From positions 310,001 to 374,000 of the forward strand of contig JAHHGX010000091.1 in NCBI GenBank assembly GCA_019359675.1: DNA of 64,000 bases, written 5' to 3'. The position numbers were made by a program, and so were the translations under genes. Within the stretch, counting starts at the first letter, position 1. Every line of letters starts with the position of its first letter. The notes below the pieces were generated by a model. It did not search any database and was not told the origin of the DNA. It worked only from the letters and a program-made list of their open reading frames with translations. This DNA comes from Calothrix sp. FI2-JRJ7 (GTDB taxonomy: Bacteria; Cyanobacteriota; Cyanobacteriia; Cyanobacteriales; Nostocaceae). Shown here piece by piece: positions 63,163-64,000 of this stretch.

Positions 63163-63687
63163 ATGACACTTCAGATTAGTGACATTTTATATATTCTCTT
63201 GATTCCATTAGCTCTCTGGTTGATTTTGAACTTGGCAGTGGGAAGAACACAAGCTGGTCGGTCACTGCTAACAATTCCTAATCGTGGGAGATATATCGGT
63301 CAAGTATTAGCTTTCCTTGCTGGAATACTGTTTGTAGTGTCAGCAGCAATATCGATTAGGTCATTTATTACAGATAACAACACTTCTGAAGGAATAGCTG
63401 GTGTCTCTCGACTCATTTTTGGTGTTTACATGTTGTTAAATGGGTTTACGTATCAACCCTCACTCATGGAAAATGGCATTTGGCTGGGGGATGGGGTGTT
63501 TGTTAGGTGGGAAAAAATTCTATTCTATGAATGGAATGTAAATCCTTCGGAACCAGATGTTGATGTATTAGCTGTACGAAGTTCGAGTCGTTTGGCGAAA
63601 AGAGTGTCTAATTTGATGGTTAAATCTTTACAGCGACAACCTGTTGATGATTTGTTACGGCAGTATGTTCCTACTATTAATGCTTAA
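63163..63687 (+). CDS. Membrane protein of unknown function
   Basis: 174 residues from the ATG at 63163 (MTLQISDILYILLIPLALWL); the frame extends 18 codons upstream to a TTG at 63109. Three hydrophobic segments occur at about 8-25, 50-70 and 88-105. The C-terminal part is a soluble domain (IWLGDGVFVRWEKILFYEWN, RVSNLMVKSLQRQPVDDLLR) with the strand pattern of a PH-like fold; I do not have a firm family. It is 82 bases after the Rieske-flavoprotein gene on the same strand and could be part of the same transcript. Confidence 0.6.
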   Translation: MTLQISDILYILLIPLALWLILNLAVGRTQAGRSLLTIPNRGRYIGQVLAFLAGILFVVSAAISIRSFITDNNTSEGIAGVSRLIFGVYMLLNGFTYQPSLMENGIWLGDGVFVRWEKILFYEWNVNPSEPDVDVLAVRSSSRLAKRVSNLMVKSLQRQPVDDLLRQYVPTINA

Positions 63688-63692
63688 ATGGC

Positions 63693-64000
63693 ATGACTAT
63701 ATTACTTCCTAAACTGCCTTTGCCATCTCCGCTTGTCGGCGCCGAAGTTGGTTCTTTTACAGAGTATACTGTTACGCAACGAATGCCTGCTATTGCTCGT
63801 CGCGTTATAGCTGAAAATTCTTTTACTAGTACAGTTAATAATAGTTTAGAACAACTTGCTAGTGCTTTACCTACTGGATATATACAACCTTTGGTAGATG
63901 ACACAGGCGCCGATGTTGCAAATTGGAATGAATACCTTCAACCATTACTTGGGCAACGTTGGGTTGATATTCCGTGGTTTGTTGCTGAAACTTATTTTTA
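63693..64000 (+). CDS. ARMT1-like damage-control phosphatase (DUF89), 3' end outside window
   Basis: The ATG at 63693 opens a frame that is still open at the end of the window (about 102 codons). The visible N-terminus, MTILLPKLPLPSPLVGAEVG, SFTEYTVTQRMPAIARRVIA, QPLLGQRWVDIPWFVAETYF, matches the DUF89 / ARMT1-like family, metal-dependent phosphatases that remove damaged phospho-metabolites. The active-site Asp and Asn residues lie beyond the window. It starts 5 bases after the previous stop, so it is likely cotranscribed with the membrane protein. Confidence 0.85.
   Translation, partial: MTILLPKLPLPSPLVGAEVGSFTEYTVTQRMPAIARRVIAENSFTSTVNNSLEQLASALPTGYIQPLVDDTGADVANWNEYLQPLLGQRWVDIPWFVAETYF

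Overview
The window reads as chromosomal DNA of a filamentous, probably heterocystous cyanobacterium (Nostocales-like). Supporting signs are the crtP-crtB carotenoid pair, an aspartate kinase with four ACT domains, cyanobacteria-typical families (DUF3611, DUF3181, DUF2795, DUF4058, outer-membrane barrel, MprF-like pieces), three loci of the 7-bp tandem repeats (ACTCATA/ACTCCTA type) described from heterocystous cyanobacteria, and AT-rich DNA with long intergenic spaces. The hexamer GGCGCC occurs more than 90 times by eye, and I saw no copy of the usual cyanobacterial octamer GCGATCGC. Species-level identity cannot be decided from the sequence.

Layout. 1-6.4 kb: 3' part of a histone-deacetylase-family gene, a peptidoglycan amidase, a GDSL hydrolase, a START-like protein, two tandem small exported paralogues and a CbbX-like AAA+ ATPase. 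6.4-10.7 kb: a leftward set of Ski2-like helicase, Ser/Thr kinase and an interrupted small membrane ORF. 10.9-13.5 kb: histidine-kinase debris, two genes matching the two halves of eukaryotic D-glutamate cyclase with a double palindrome between them, and an MgtA-type ATPase fragment. 13.6-19.2 kb: CysQ-like phosphatase, PfkB kinase, RsmI, Dps, pirin, SDR. 19.2-23.6 kb: small regulators and hypothetical genes and a broken Hsp20 gene. 23.7-28.4 kb: MoaC, tRNA-Arg, MFS transporter, GT2, NlpC/P60 endopeptidase, beta-lactamase-like hydrolase. 29.1-38.8 kb: exopolysaccharide cluster (Wzx-like flippase, Wzc-like protein, O-antigen-ligase-type protein, three glycosyltransferases, WecG/TagA enzyme). 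39.7-43.2 kb: outer-membrane barrel, tRNA-Ser, crtB and crtP. 43.8-50.4 kb: truncated DUF4058, PhzF, RlpA, LysC and the two opposed pieces of an MprF-like gene. 50.8-55.2 kb: glycosyltransferase, P450 pseudogene, two TetR regulators, SDR. 55.2-64 kb: DUF3611, Gfo/Idh oxidoreductase, GT4, TetR, a Tat-signal flavoprotein with an inserted Rieske domain, a membrane protein, and the start of an ARMT1/DUF89 gene that runs off the end.

The strongest themes are (1) several functional pairs: split D-glutamate cyclase, exopolysaccharide export plus synthesis, crtP-crtB, and TetR-operator-target pairs; (2) an unusually visible load of gene debris (histidine kinase, MgtA, Hsp20, RTX protein, MprF, P450, DUF4058, small membrane ORF); and (3) several families of intergenic palindromes, some sitting exactly where terminators are needed. 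No CRISPR array, prophage or complete insertion sequence was seen.
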